Source: Clostridia bacterium
GTDB lineage: Bacteria; Bacillota; Clostridia; Oscillospirales; Acutalibacteraceae
Assembly (NCBI GenBank): GCA_017554405.1
Contig: JAFZIK010000024.1
Location: 1 to 32,253, forward strand
DNA: 32,253 nucleotides
Direction: 5' to 3'
Shown one piece after another: positions 24,580 to 32,253 of this stretch. The notes under the pieces were generated by a model that was not told the origin of the DNA, did no database searches, and was given only the letters and a program-made list of their open reading frames with translations. Within the stretch, counting starts at the first letter, position 1. Every line of letters begins with the position of its first letter. Position numbers and translations under genes: made by a program.

Positions 24580-24613
24580 CCTCCCTTTGTTTTATTGTTG
24601 CCATATAGGGAGG
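24580..24613 (-). promoter_or_regulatory. Hairpin that would hide the SD of the 59-aa gene
   Basis: On the minus strand CCTCCCT (24613 down to 24607) is perfectly complementary to AGGGAGG (24586 down to 24580), which is the SD of the small gene. The loop is 20 bases. Such a stem could lower translation until it is opened; this is inference from the sequence only. Confidence 0.5.
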
Positions 24614-24633
24614 AGTTTATTTATCTTTTATTT

Positions 24634-25185
24634 TTAAAATTCGCAAAACGGCGGATGAGTTTTATCCTTTTCGGAAAGCTTTATTTCAAGCCCCTCGGGT
24701 ATGGGCCATCTTATCCCGATATCCTTATCGTTCCACATCAGCCCGCCCTCATCGTCGGGATGATAGAAATCATCCACCTTGTAAACGAATTCGGCGGTAT
24801 CTGATAAAACAAGGAACCCGTGGGCAAAATCTTTAGGAATAAAAAACTGCCGCCTGTTTTTTTCGGAGAGTATCACGCCCTCCCATTTGCCGAAGGTCGG
24901 CGAACCGGCGCGCAGATCCACCGCAACGTCGAATACCTCGCCTTTTATGCAGCGCACCAGCTTTGACTGGCTGTGCTTTTTTTGAAAATGAAGCCCTCTA
25001 AGCACCCCTTTTGAGGACATCGACTGATTATCCTGAACAAAATCGACCTTAATGCCGCCGGCATAAAAATCTTCCTTTTGATAGGTTTCCATAAAATAGC
25101 CGCGCTCATCCCCGTAAACGGCGGGCTCAACTATTATAACGCCCTCGATAGAGGTCTTTAAAAATACGAACTTACCCAAGTTCAA
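24634..25185 (-). CDS. rfbC: dTDP-4-dehydrorhamnose 3,5-epimerase
   Basis: RfbC/RmlC epimerises dTDP-4-keto-6-deoxyglucose at C3 and C5 in dTDP-L-rhamnose synthesis. The 183-residue cupin has the usual length. It has VYGDERGYFMETY near the N-terminus, the catalytic histidine in LRGLHFQ (H66), and KGEVFDVAVDLR. Also present are FIPKDFAHGFLVLSDTAEFVYKVDDFY, with the likely catalytic tyrosine Y135, and WNDKDIGIRWP. It is the last rhamnose gene of the operon, and its start overlaps the rfbB stop by four bases. Confidence 0.96.
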   Translation of the reverse strand: MNLGKFVFLKTSIEGVIIVEPAVYGDERGYFMETYQKEDFYAGGIKVDFVQDNQSMSSKGVLRGLHFQKKHSQSKLVRCIKGEVFDVAVDLRAGSPTFGKWEGVILSEKNRRQFFIPKDFAHGFLVLSDTAEFVYKVDDFYHPDDEGGLMWNDKDIGIRWPIPEGLEIKLSEKDKTHPPFCEF

Positions 25186-26249
25186 ATCTCCTTTTTGGCG
25201 GAATACATCTTTTCATAGTATTTCATATAATCGCCGTTTACTATATTATTCATCCAGTCAGGGTTTTCGAGATACCATTTCAGCGTCTTTTTTATGCCCT
25301 CTTCAAAGCAGGTCTCGGGGAACCAGCCGAGCTCCCTTTTTATCTTTTCGGGGTCGATACCGTAGCGTCTGTCGTGCCCCTTGCGGTCGGTAACGTGTTT
25401 TATAAGGTGCTCGCCTACTTCACTGTCAACGTTTTCCCTAATATAGTTTATTATGGATTTTACAATAAAAATATTCGGTTTCTCGTTGTGACCGCCAACG
25501 TTATAGACCTCGCCGGGTCTGCCGGAATCTATTACCATATCGATCGCCTTGCAGTGGTCCTCAACGTAGAGCCAGTCGCGCACCTGCATACCGTCCCCGT
25601 AAACCGGAAGATCCTTATGCGAAAGGGTGTTGTTCATAATAAGCGGTATCAGCTTTTCGGGGAACTGATAGGGTCCGTAGTTATTGGAACAGCGGGTTAT
25701 GTTCACCGGCAGCTTATAGGTATCGCCGAACGCCTTAACGAACATATCCGCCGCCGCCTTTGATGAAGAATACGGCGAATGCGGGTCAAGCGGCGTGGTC
25801 TCGGTAAAATACCCCGTTTCGCCGAGCGAGCCGTAGACCTCATCGGTGGAGACCTGCAGATATTTTACGCCGCTTTTGTATTGATCGTCGCCGGTCATCC
25901 AGGCGTTCTTGGCGCACTGCAGCATATTTACCGTGCCTTCAACGTTCGTTTTAACGAATATTTCCGGGTCGGATATACTGCGGTCAACGTGGCTTTCCGC
26001 CGCAAAATTAACAACGTAATCGATCCCGTTTTCAGAGAATATCTTTTCTATAGCCGCCTTATCGGCGATATCCGCCTGAACAAAGGTATAACGGGGATCG
26101 TTTTCTACCTCTTTAAGATTTTCGAGGTTGCCCGCGTATGTAAGCTTATCTACGTTGATAATTTTAATATCCTTGTGCTTATTAAGCATATAGATAATAA
26201 AATTCGAGCCGATAAATCCGGCGCCGCCGGTAACAAAATACGTTTTCAT
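25182..26249 (-). CDS. rfbB: dTDP-glucose 4,6-dehydratase
   Basis: RfbB/RmlB converts dTDP-glucose to dTDP-4-keto-6-deoxyglucose with bound NAD. The 355-residue extended SDR has GGAGFIGSN at residues 8-16, the active-site STDEVYG (134-140) with the Asp-Glu pair, and Y160/K164 in SPYSSSKAA. It also has NNYGPYQFPEKLIP and the C-terminal DRKGHDRRYGIDPEKI. It lies 12 bases after rfbD. Confidence 0.97.
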   Translation of the reverse strand: MKTYFVTGGAGFIGSNFIIYMLNKHKDIKIINVDKLTYAGNLENLKEVENDPRYTFVQADIADKAAIEKIFSENGIDYVVNFAAESHVDRSISDPEIFVKTNVEGTVNMLQCAKNAWMTGDDQYKSGVKYLQVSTDEVYGSLGETGYFTETTPLDPHSPYSSSKAAADMFVKAFGDTYKLPVNITRCSNNYGPYQFPEKLIPLIMNNTLSHKDLPVYGDGMQVRDWLYVEDHCKAIDMVIDSGRPGEVYNVGGHNEKPNIFIVKSIINYIRENVDSEVGEHLIKHVTDRKGHDRRYGIDPEKIKRELGWFPETCFEEGIKKTLKWYLENPDWMNNIVNGDYMKYYEKMYSAKKEI

Positions 26250-26261
26250 ACTATCCGCCTT

Positions 26262-27146
26262 TCAGTCCTTGACCTTTGATATGAACTCGCCAAGCGCGAT
26301 ACGCCAATCGCGCATTTCGTTGCCAACGCCCGCCCTTAACGCCAGGTTATCAAGGCAGGAATACGCCGGGCGGTTGGCGGGGCTGTTATACTCTTTTGAG
26401 GTGCAGGGTATTACCGCCTCTTCGCCGTAGCCCGAAAGTCGGGCTATCTCGCGGGCGAACTCATACCAGGAGCACTCGCCTTCGCCGGTGCAGTGATATA
26501 TACCGTAATCGCCGGTAAGCGCGAGCTTTAGAATATGATACGCCAGATCGTTCGCGCCTGTCGGATTGCCGCGCTGGTCGTCTACTACCGTGATCTTACC
26601 CTTTTCCCTTAAAACGCGGCGCACGGTCTTAACAAAGTTTTTGCCCTCGTAGCCGTAAAGCCAGGAGGTCCTTATAATAAAGGTTTTATCGCAAAAGGAA
26701 AGCGCGTATTTTTCGCCCAGCGCCTTTGAAGCGCCGTAAACGCTTTTGGGGGCGATAACGTCCCATTCGCAGTAGGGTCTATCGGCAGAGCCGGAAAACA
26801 CGTAATCGGTAGATATCTGAATAAACTTAGCGCCCGCTTCTTTGGCGCATACCGCCAGATTGCGAACGCCCGCCGCGTTTATGCTGAAGGCGGCTTCGCG
26901 GGCGGTCTCGCACCCGTCAACGTTGGTCATGGCGGCGCAGTTTATTATAATATCCGGTTTTGCGTTTTCTATAAACGACCGTGTGGATTTTAAATCGGTT
27001 ATATCGAAATCCTCTATATCCGCCGCCGTAACAAGCGCGCCGGCATAGCTTTCGGATATTGCGCCTATCTCGGCGCGTCCGCTTTTAAGGATACCGATAA
27101 GCTCCTGCCCGAGCTGGCCCTTTGCGCCGGTTATAAGTATCTTCAT
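26262..27146 (-). CDS. rfbD: dTDP-4-dehydrorhamnose reductase
   Basis: RfbD/RmlD makes dTDP-L-rhamnose, using NAD(P)H. The 294-residue product begins MKILITGAKGQLGQEL, with the dinucleotide motif GAKGQLG at 7-13. It contains INCAAMTNVDGCE, STDYVFSG and the YxxxK in VYGASKALGEKYA. I chose the ATG at 27144-27146 because it overlaps the glycosyltransferase stop as ATGA. A longer frame opening at 27164 lies inside that gene. Confidence 0.95.
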   Translation of the reverse strand: MKILITGAKGQLGQELIGILKSGRAEIGAISESYAGALVTAADIEDFDITDLKSTRSFIENAKPDIIINCAAMTNVDGCETAREAAFSINAAGVRNLAVCAKEAGAKFIQISTDYVFSGSADRPYCEWDVIAPKSVYGASKALGEKYALSFCDKTFIIRTSWLYGYEGKNFVKTVRRVLREKGKITVVDDQRGNPTGANDLAYHILKLALTGDYGIYHCTGEGECSWYEFAREIARLSGYGEEAVIPCTSKEYNSPANRPAYSCLDNLALRAGVGNEMRDWRIALGEFISKVKD

Positions 27147-27901
27147 TTTGCGCCGTGCCTCCATTTTATAAGAAATTTAAAGCAGGAAATAAGGTGAATA
27201 AAAAAGAGTTTAACGTTTTTTGCGCTCTCTCTCGCCCAAAGGTGGGTGACCGAAACCTGCGGCAGGAAAACCGCCTCGCCTATAGTTTTTGCGCGCGCGG
27301 TAAGGTCGGCGTCCTCAAGATACATAAAGTAACGCTCATCAAACCCGCCGAGCGAACGGAACGCCTCGGTCCTGATACAAAAGAAACAGCCGCTTAAAAA
27401 ATCCACCGGGTAAGGTTTATCGGTTTCGATATCAGCCCTTGTGTATTCATCCCGGACTTTTTTTGAAAGCCGACCGAGAAACAGCCGTTTAAAGGTGGGG
27501 GTCGCCTTCGGCAGGCGCTGCTCGCTGCCGTCGGCATTAAGGATCTTGGGCGCCGCCATAACCACCTTCGGGTTTTCCTCCATAAAGTTTACGATATCGG
27601 CAAAAACGTCCGAATGAACGGTTATATCGGGGTTTATTATAAAATGATAATCGCTGTTGAGCAGCTCTGATACCTTGTTATGCGCCGCGCCGAACCCGAC
27701 ATTCTTTTTAAGTTTGATTATTTTAATATCGGGATGCTCCTTAAGGCGAAGCAGGGTATCATCCGAGGAATTGTTATCAATTATATAAAGATCCAGCGGA
27801 TACTGCCGGCAATAAGCCAGCACAGAGGCGACTGCCGCCGCCGATTTATCACCGGAATTATAGGTAACTATCGCCGCCGAAATCTTGATATTATCCGCCA
27901 A
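27143..27901 (-). CDS. Family 2 glycosyltransferase, possibly a rhamnosyltransferase
   Basis: The 252-residue protein is a GT-A fold glycosyltransferase of family 2. It shows ISAAIVTYNSGDKS at the N-terminus, LYIIDNNSSDDTL, NVGFGAAHNK, the likely metal/nucleotide site YHFIINPDITV, and GGFDERYFMYLEDADLTARA. These resemble WbbL/rhamnosyltransferase-like enzymes, which fits its place as first gene of a dTDP-rhamnose operon; the acceptor is unknown. I place the start at TTG 27899-27901, with GAGGTGAT close upstream. The longer frame from 27958 begins within the promoter. The C-terminus is short and basic, without a clear membrane helix. Confidence 0.88.
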   Translation of the reverse strand: MADNIKISAAIVTYNSGDKSAAAVASVLAYCRQYPLDLYIIDNNSSDDTLLRLKEHPDIKIIKLKKNVGFGAAHNKVSELLNSDYHFIINPDITVHSDVFADIVNFMEENPKVVMAAPKILNADGSEQRLPKATPTFKRLFLGRLSKKVRDEYTRADIETDKPYPVDFLSGCFFCIRTEAFRSLGGFDERYFMYLEDADLTARAKTIGEAVFLPQVSVTHLWARESAKNVKLFFIHLISCFKFLIKWRHGAK

Positions 27902-27929
27902 AAGATCACCTCGCCGCATTATTAAAGTA

Positions 27930-27958
27930 ATTATACAACATATAATTATAATTGGCAA
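27930..27958 (-). promoter_or_regulatory. Promoter of the rhamnose operon
   Basis: On the minus strand TTGCCA (27953-27958), 17 bases and perfect TATAAT (27930-27935) lie just after the dnaJ terminator and 28 bases before the TTG start of the glycosyltransferase. Confidence 0.8.
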
Positions 27959-27970
27959 TATTTAATTAAA

Positions 27971-28001
27971 AAAACACGCGGCGAGTGCTCCCGCCGCGTG
28001 T
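27971..28001 (-). terminator. Terminator of the grpE-dnaK-dnaJ operon
   Basis: CACGCGGCG (27975-27983) pairs perfectly with CGCCGCGTG (27992-28000). On the minus strand it is followed by TTTTTTTAATTAAA. It stands eight bases after the dnaJ stop. Confidence 0.9.
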
Positions 28002-28008
28002 AAAAGTT

Positions 28009-29148
28009 TCAGAAAAAGTCTTTGATCTTATCAAGAAAACTCTTTTGCTTTTTATAGTTCTTTTCGTTCGTTGAGGAATCAAATTCCTTTATCTTTGCCT
28101 TTTGTTCCTTGGTAAGGTCCTTGGGGACCTCAACCGTGATCTTAACGTATTGATCGCCCCTGCCGGGGTAGTTAAGGCGCTGTATGCCCTTGCCGCGCAG
28201 TTTGAATTCATCGCCCGGCTGGGTGCCCTCGTGTATCTGGAACTTGACCTTGCCGTCCAGCGTGGGCACGGTTATTTCATCCCCCAAAGCCGCCTGGGCA
28301 AAGGTTATCGGGATCTCGCAGTAAACGTCATACCCCTCGCGCTCGAAGATCGGATGCGGGCGGACGTTAACGTTTACGTGAAGATCGCCCGAGGGTCCGC
28401 CGTTTATGCCCGCGTCACCGCCGGAGCGGACGTTTAAGACCTGGGAATCATCTATGCCCGCGGGTATGGTGATCTCGCGCTCTACCGTATGGCGGATCCT
28501 TCCCTTACCGGCGCATTTTTTGCAGGGGCTGTCGATTATCCTGCCGGTCCCGTGGCAGTTCTGGCAAACGGTTTGGGTCTGCATCTGCCCGAACGGCGTT
28601 CTCTGGGTGGTCATCACCCTGCCGGTGCCGTGGCATACCGGGCAGGTTTTAGCCGAGGTGCCCGCTTCGCAACCCGAGCCGTGGCAAACGTCGCAGGTAT
28701 CGATCTTCGGAACACGAACGGTCTTTTTACAGCCCTTTGCCGCTTCCTCAAACGATATGGTAACGTTCGCGCTAACGTCGCCGCCGCGCCGCGGGGCGTT
28801 GGGATTCGCGCTCCTGCCGCCGAAACCGCCGCCGAAAAACGAGCTGAAAATATCGCCGAGGTCGCCGAAATCACCGAAGCCGCCGCCGAAACCGCCGCCG
28901 CCCGGGTTAAAGTTCGGGTCAACGCCCGCGTGACCGAACTGGTCGTATCTGGCGCGCTTTTCTTTGTTTGAAAGCACCTCGTATGCCTCGTTAACCTCTT
29001 TAAAGTTTTTCTCGGCTTCCTTATCGCCGGGGTGCAGATCGGGATGATATTTTTTTGCCGCCTTGCGGTATGCTTTTTTAAGGTCGTCGTCGTTTACGTC
29101 CCGGTCAACGCCTAAAACGCTGTAATAATCTCTCTTTTCCTCTGCCAC
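28009..29148 (-). CDS. dnaJ: Chaperone protein DnaJ
   Basis: DnaJ is the Hsp40 co-chaperone that stimulates DnaK ATPase and delivers substrates. The 379-residue product has the J domain with HPD at residues 35-37 and a Gly/Phe-rich linker (about 76-115). Four zinc-finger repeats follow (CDVCHGSG, CPVCHGTG, CQNCHGTG, CKKCAGKG), and then the C-terminal substrate-binding domains. The start is GTG at 29146-29148, with GGGAG nine bases upstream. A long palindrome separates it from dnaK. Confidence 0.97.
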   Translation of the reverse strand: MAEEKRDYYSVLGVDRDVNDDDLKKAYRKAAKKYHPDLHPGDKEAEKNFKEVNEAYEVLSNKEKRARYDQFGHAGVDPNFNPGGGGFGGGFGDFGDLGDIFSSFFGGGFGGRSANPNAPRRGGDVSANVTISFEEAAKGCKKTVRVPKIDTCDVCHGSGCEAGTSAKTCPVCHGTGRVMTTQRTPFGQMQTQTVCQNCHGTGRIIDSPCKKCAGKGRIRHTVEREITIPAGIDDSQVLNVRSGGDAGINGGPSGDLHVNVNVRPHPIFEREGYDVYCEIPITFAQAALGDEITVPTLDGKVKFQIHEGTQPGDEFKLRGKGIQRLNYPGRGDQYVKITVEVPKDLTKEQKAKIKEFDSSTNEKNYKKQKSFLDKIKDFF

Positions 29149-29177
29149 GATACTTAACTCCCAAAAGTTTTATGTAT

Positions 29178-29208
29178 GGCAAAAACGGGAAAGGATCCCG
29201 TTTTTGCC
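29178..29208. terminator. Perfect palindrome in the dnaK-dnaJ gap (possible attenuator)
   Basis: A 13-base perfect stem (GGCAAAAACGGGA and its complement) with a five-base loop fills the 70-base gap. On the minus strand the core ACGGGA/TCCCGT is preceded by A5 and followed by T5, the arrangement of an intrinsic terminator. It would lower dnaJ relative to dnaK, or it could protect the dnaK message 3' end. Confidence 0.65.
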
Positions 29209-29218
29209 GCCTGTTATA

Positions 29219-31063
<1,845 letters not shown>

Positions 31064-31115
31064 AATAATATCCTCCTTAAAAGATATGTGTTGATTATTT
31101 TATTCTGCCTTTCGG

Positions 31116-31640
31116 TCAGTTTGCTACCTTTACCATTGCGGCGCGTATTACCGTTCCGCCGAGCTTATAGCCCTTGCCGAGCACCTCGGCTATAACGTTT
31201 TCTCCGAGCGTTTCATCCTCGATATGCATTACCGCCTCGTGAAGATTCGGATCGAAGGTATCGCCCTCTTTGCCCACTTCTTCTATACCGAGCGCGCCCG
31301 CGAGATCGCCGAACTGTTTTATGATTATTTCTATACCTTTTAAATAATCCTCGCTTTTATTATCCGCCGCCGCCGCGCGATCTATGTTATCGAGTATAGG
31401 AAGAAGTTTTTTTATTACCTCGCATTTTGCATATTCCGCGATACCGGCGCGCTCGCGTTCGGTGCGCTTTTTATAGTTATCGAACTCCGCCGCGGTGCGC
31501 AAAAGCTGTTCCTTTGTTTGTTCAAGCTCGGCTTTCACCTTTTCGGCTTCGCCCGATTTCGGCTTTTTAGGTTTTTTAGCATCCCTGGTTTCAGGTTCCT
31601 TTACCTCGGCTTCAACCTCGGTTTTTTTCTCTTCCGCCAT
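31116..31640 (-). CDS. grpE: GrpE nucleotide exchange factor
   Basis: GrpE releases ADP from DnaK. The 174-residue product has a charged, probably disordered and coiled-coil N-terminus (MAEEKKTEVEAEVKEPE...). The core starts at ELEQTKEQLLRTAAEFDNYKKRTERE, and the C-terminal beta domain shows FDPNLHEAVMHIED and VLGKGYKLGGTVIRAAMVKV. I use the ATG at 31638-31640, nine bases after AGGAG. An ATG 21 bases upstream lacks an SD. grpE is the first gene of the operon; the repressor gene hrcA, which often precedes it, is absent. Confidence 0.96.
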   Translation of the reverse strand: MAEEKKTEVEAEVKEPETRDAKKPKKPKSGEAEKVKAELEQTKEQLLRTAAEFDNYKKRTERERAGIAEYAKCEVIKKLLPILDNIDRAAAADNKSEDYLKGIEIIIKQFGDLAGALGIEEVGKEGDTFDPNLHEAVMHIEDETLGENVIAEVLGKGYKLGGTVIRAAMVKVAN

Positions 31641-31666
31641 TTCTGCACACTCCTTTTCCATGTGGG

Positions 31667-31683
31667 TTTGACTTTCCCTGACA
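31667..31683 (-). promoter_or_regulatory. CtsR-like operator copy 1, between promoter and grpE
   Basis: The minus strand reads TGTCAGGGAAAGTCAAA, seen as two heptads TGTCAGG and AGTCAAA spaced by GAA. The CtsR consensus is RGTCAAA-NAN-RGTCAAA. The second heptad and the spacer fit; the first heptad deviates at three positions. It lies just downstream of the expected transcription start and so could block RNA polymerase. Confidence 0.6.
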
Positions 31684-31688
31684 TATAC

Positions 31689-31716
31689 ATTATAGCAACA
31701 ATTTTCAAAAAGTCAA
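31689..31716 (-). promoter_or_regulatory. Promoter of grpE-dnaK-dnaJ
   Basis: On the minus strand TTGACT (31711-31716), 16 bases and perfect TATAAT (31689-31694) lie about 50 bases before the grpE ATG. CtsR-like boxes flank it on both sides. No CIRCE inverted repeat is present. Confidence 0.8.
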
Positions 31717-31734
31717 GAAAAATTTTAAAAATTT

Positions 31735-31751
31735 TTTGACTTTCCCTGACC
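31735..31751 (-). promoter_or_regulatory. CtsR-like operator copy 2, upstream of the promoter
   Basis: The minus strand reads GGTCAGGGAAAGTCAAA, heptads GGTCAGG and AGTCAAA with the spacer GAA, two mismatches to the CtsR consensus. Sixteen bases are identical to copy 1, 68 bases away. It lies between the grpE promoter and the divergent promoter at 31780. Confidence 0.65.
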
Positions 31752-31779
31752 TTTTACATTTTGTTAATAATTACCGCAC

Positions 31780-31808
31780 TTGTTAAAGGTGTAAAAATGT
31801 AGTATAAT
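31780..31808 (+). promoter_or_regulatory. Promoter directly abutting the gene at 31816
   Basis: TTGTTA (31780-31785), 17 bases and perfect TATAAT (31803-31808) are followed after only seven bases by the ATG at 31816. The expected start of transcription coincides with the start codon. Confidence 0.7.
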
Positions 31809-31815
31809 AGCGACT

Positions 31816-32253
31816 ATGGAAGATTTATGGCATTATCTTAAAACCCTGCGCAAGCCGATCGTTTTATACGGTATGGGCAACGGCGCCGATATGGTGCTAT
31901 CGGTCTGCGAGCAATACGGCATAAAAATATCGGGCGTTTTCGCGTCCGAAGGTTTTGTGCGCAAAAAAACGTTCCACGGTATGCCGGTGACCGATTATTC
32001 ATCGGCGAAAGAACAGTTCGGCGATATGGCGGTGCTGCTTTGCTTCGGCACCGCCCTGCCGGAGGTTATAAAAAATATAAAGCGCATCGGTAGCGAGTGC
32101 GAGCTTTACGCACCGGACGTACCCGTATGCGGTGACACACTTTTTTGCCGCGAATACTATGAACGAAGAAAACCCGAGTTTGATTCTATACGCGAAATGC
32201 TCGCGGATGAAAAATCTAAGCGCGTATTCGACGGTATAATTGCTTTCAAGCTG
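31816..32253 (+). CDS. Probable FkbM-family methyltransferase, N-terminal part (cut by window edge)
   Basis: The open frame runs 146 codons to the window edge without a stop. The start reads MEDLWHYLKTLRKPIVLYGM, with a Rossmann-like glycine motif YGMGNGAD at residues 18-25, followed by GVFASEGFVRKKTFHG and LLCFGTALPEV. This N-terminal domain resembles the one found in some clostridial FkbM-type SAM-dependent methyltransferases, whose catalytic part would lie beyond the window. A nucleotide-sugar-like binding domain of another enzyme is an alternative. No SD precedes the ATG. Confidence 0.55.
   Translation, partial: MEDLWHYLKTLRKPIVLYGMGNGADMVLSVCEQYGIKISGVFASEGFVRKKTFHGMPVTDYSSAKEQFGDMAVLLCFGTALPEVIKNIKRIGSECELYAPDVPVCGDTLFCREYYERRKPEFDSIREMLADEKSKRVFDGIIAFKL

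Noticed and set aside
27902-27958. Nineteen-residue hydrophobic N-terminal extension of the glycosyltransferase
   Set aside because: It would begin within the -35 box of a near-consensus promoter; the apparent membrane segment is promoter sequence read as protein.
28769-28920. Repetitive GCC-rich tract
   Set aside because: It is the coding sequence of the DnaJ Gly/Phe linker, not an independent repeat.
31641-31661. Seven-codon N-terminal extension of grpE from an upstream ATG
   Set aside because: That ATG has no SD, and the extension itself contains the AGGAG that correctly spaces the ATG at 31640.
31641-31815. Search for a CIRCE element (TTAGCACTC inverted repeat) before grpE
   Set aside because: No such inverted repeat is present; only the tandem CtsR-like repeats were found.

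Overview
The window looks like chromosome from an anaerobic, spore-forming member of the class Clostridia, perhaps from the Oscillospirales/Ruminococcaceae group. The evidence is a canonical S10-spc ribosomal gene order, a zinc-type S14, a T-box leader, a spoIID gene, an L10 leader, strong SD sequences and sigma-A type promoters with 17-base spacers. Base composition is balanced by eye (not computed), with many GCC/GGC codons. I see no insertion sequence, phage gene, integrase, tRNA, rRNA or CRISPR array.

Layout. (1) Positions 1-7353 hold, on the minus strand, the S10 operon and the first part of the spc operon: rpsJ, rplC, rplD, rplW, rplB, rpsS, rplV, rpsC, rplP, rpmC, rpsQ, rplN, rplX, rplE, rpsN and a truncated rpsH. 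They are driven from a promoter at 7325-7353 through a leader of about 270 bases rich in hairpins. (2) Positions 7418-8940 hold nadE and an overlapping two-helix membrane protein. (3) Positions 8951-10787 hold a TrpB2-type tryptophan synthase beta chain behind a tryptophan T-box riboswitch, divergent from a type Ic aspartate aminotransferase. (4) Positions 12165-15438 hold a Sec accessory cluster on the plus strand: a short SecD-like paralogue, secD and secF. (5) Positions 15457-19050 hold rlmH, walJ/yycJ, murA and a polytopic membrane protein, all on the minus strand. (6) Positions 19094-21211 hold spoIID and a detached rplJ-rplL operon with an L10 leader and its own terminator. (7) Positions 21228-23647 hold prfC and a short-chain dehydrogenase. 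(8) Positions 23676-24570 hold a secreted, C-terminally anchored protein and a 59-residue glycine-rich peptide gene. (9) Positions 24634-27958 hold a dTDP-L-rhamnose operon (glycosyltransferase, rfbD, rfbB, rfbC; no rfbA). (10) Positions 27971-31751 hold grpE-dnaK-dnaJ, whose promoter is flanked by two identical CtsR-like operator copies. (11) A divergent partial gene, probably an FkbM-family methyltransferase, runs off the right edge and appears to have a leaderless mRNA.

Most of the window is housekeeping: translation, Sec export, wall precursor synthesis, chaperones and rhamnose supply. The points of interest are regulatory or structural. They are the stand-alone SecD periplasmic-domain paralogue that shares exact DNA tracts with its neighbour secD, the Trp T-box in front of trpB2, the CtsR-like boxes on the dnaK operon, an L10 leader with visibly exclusive folds, an SD-sequestering hairpin in front of the 59-residue gene, and a possible leaderless gene. 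All calls come from reading the sequence without database searches.
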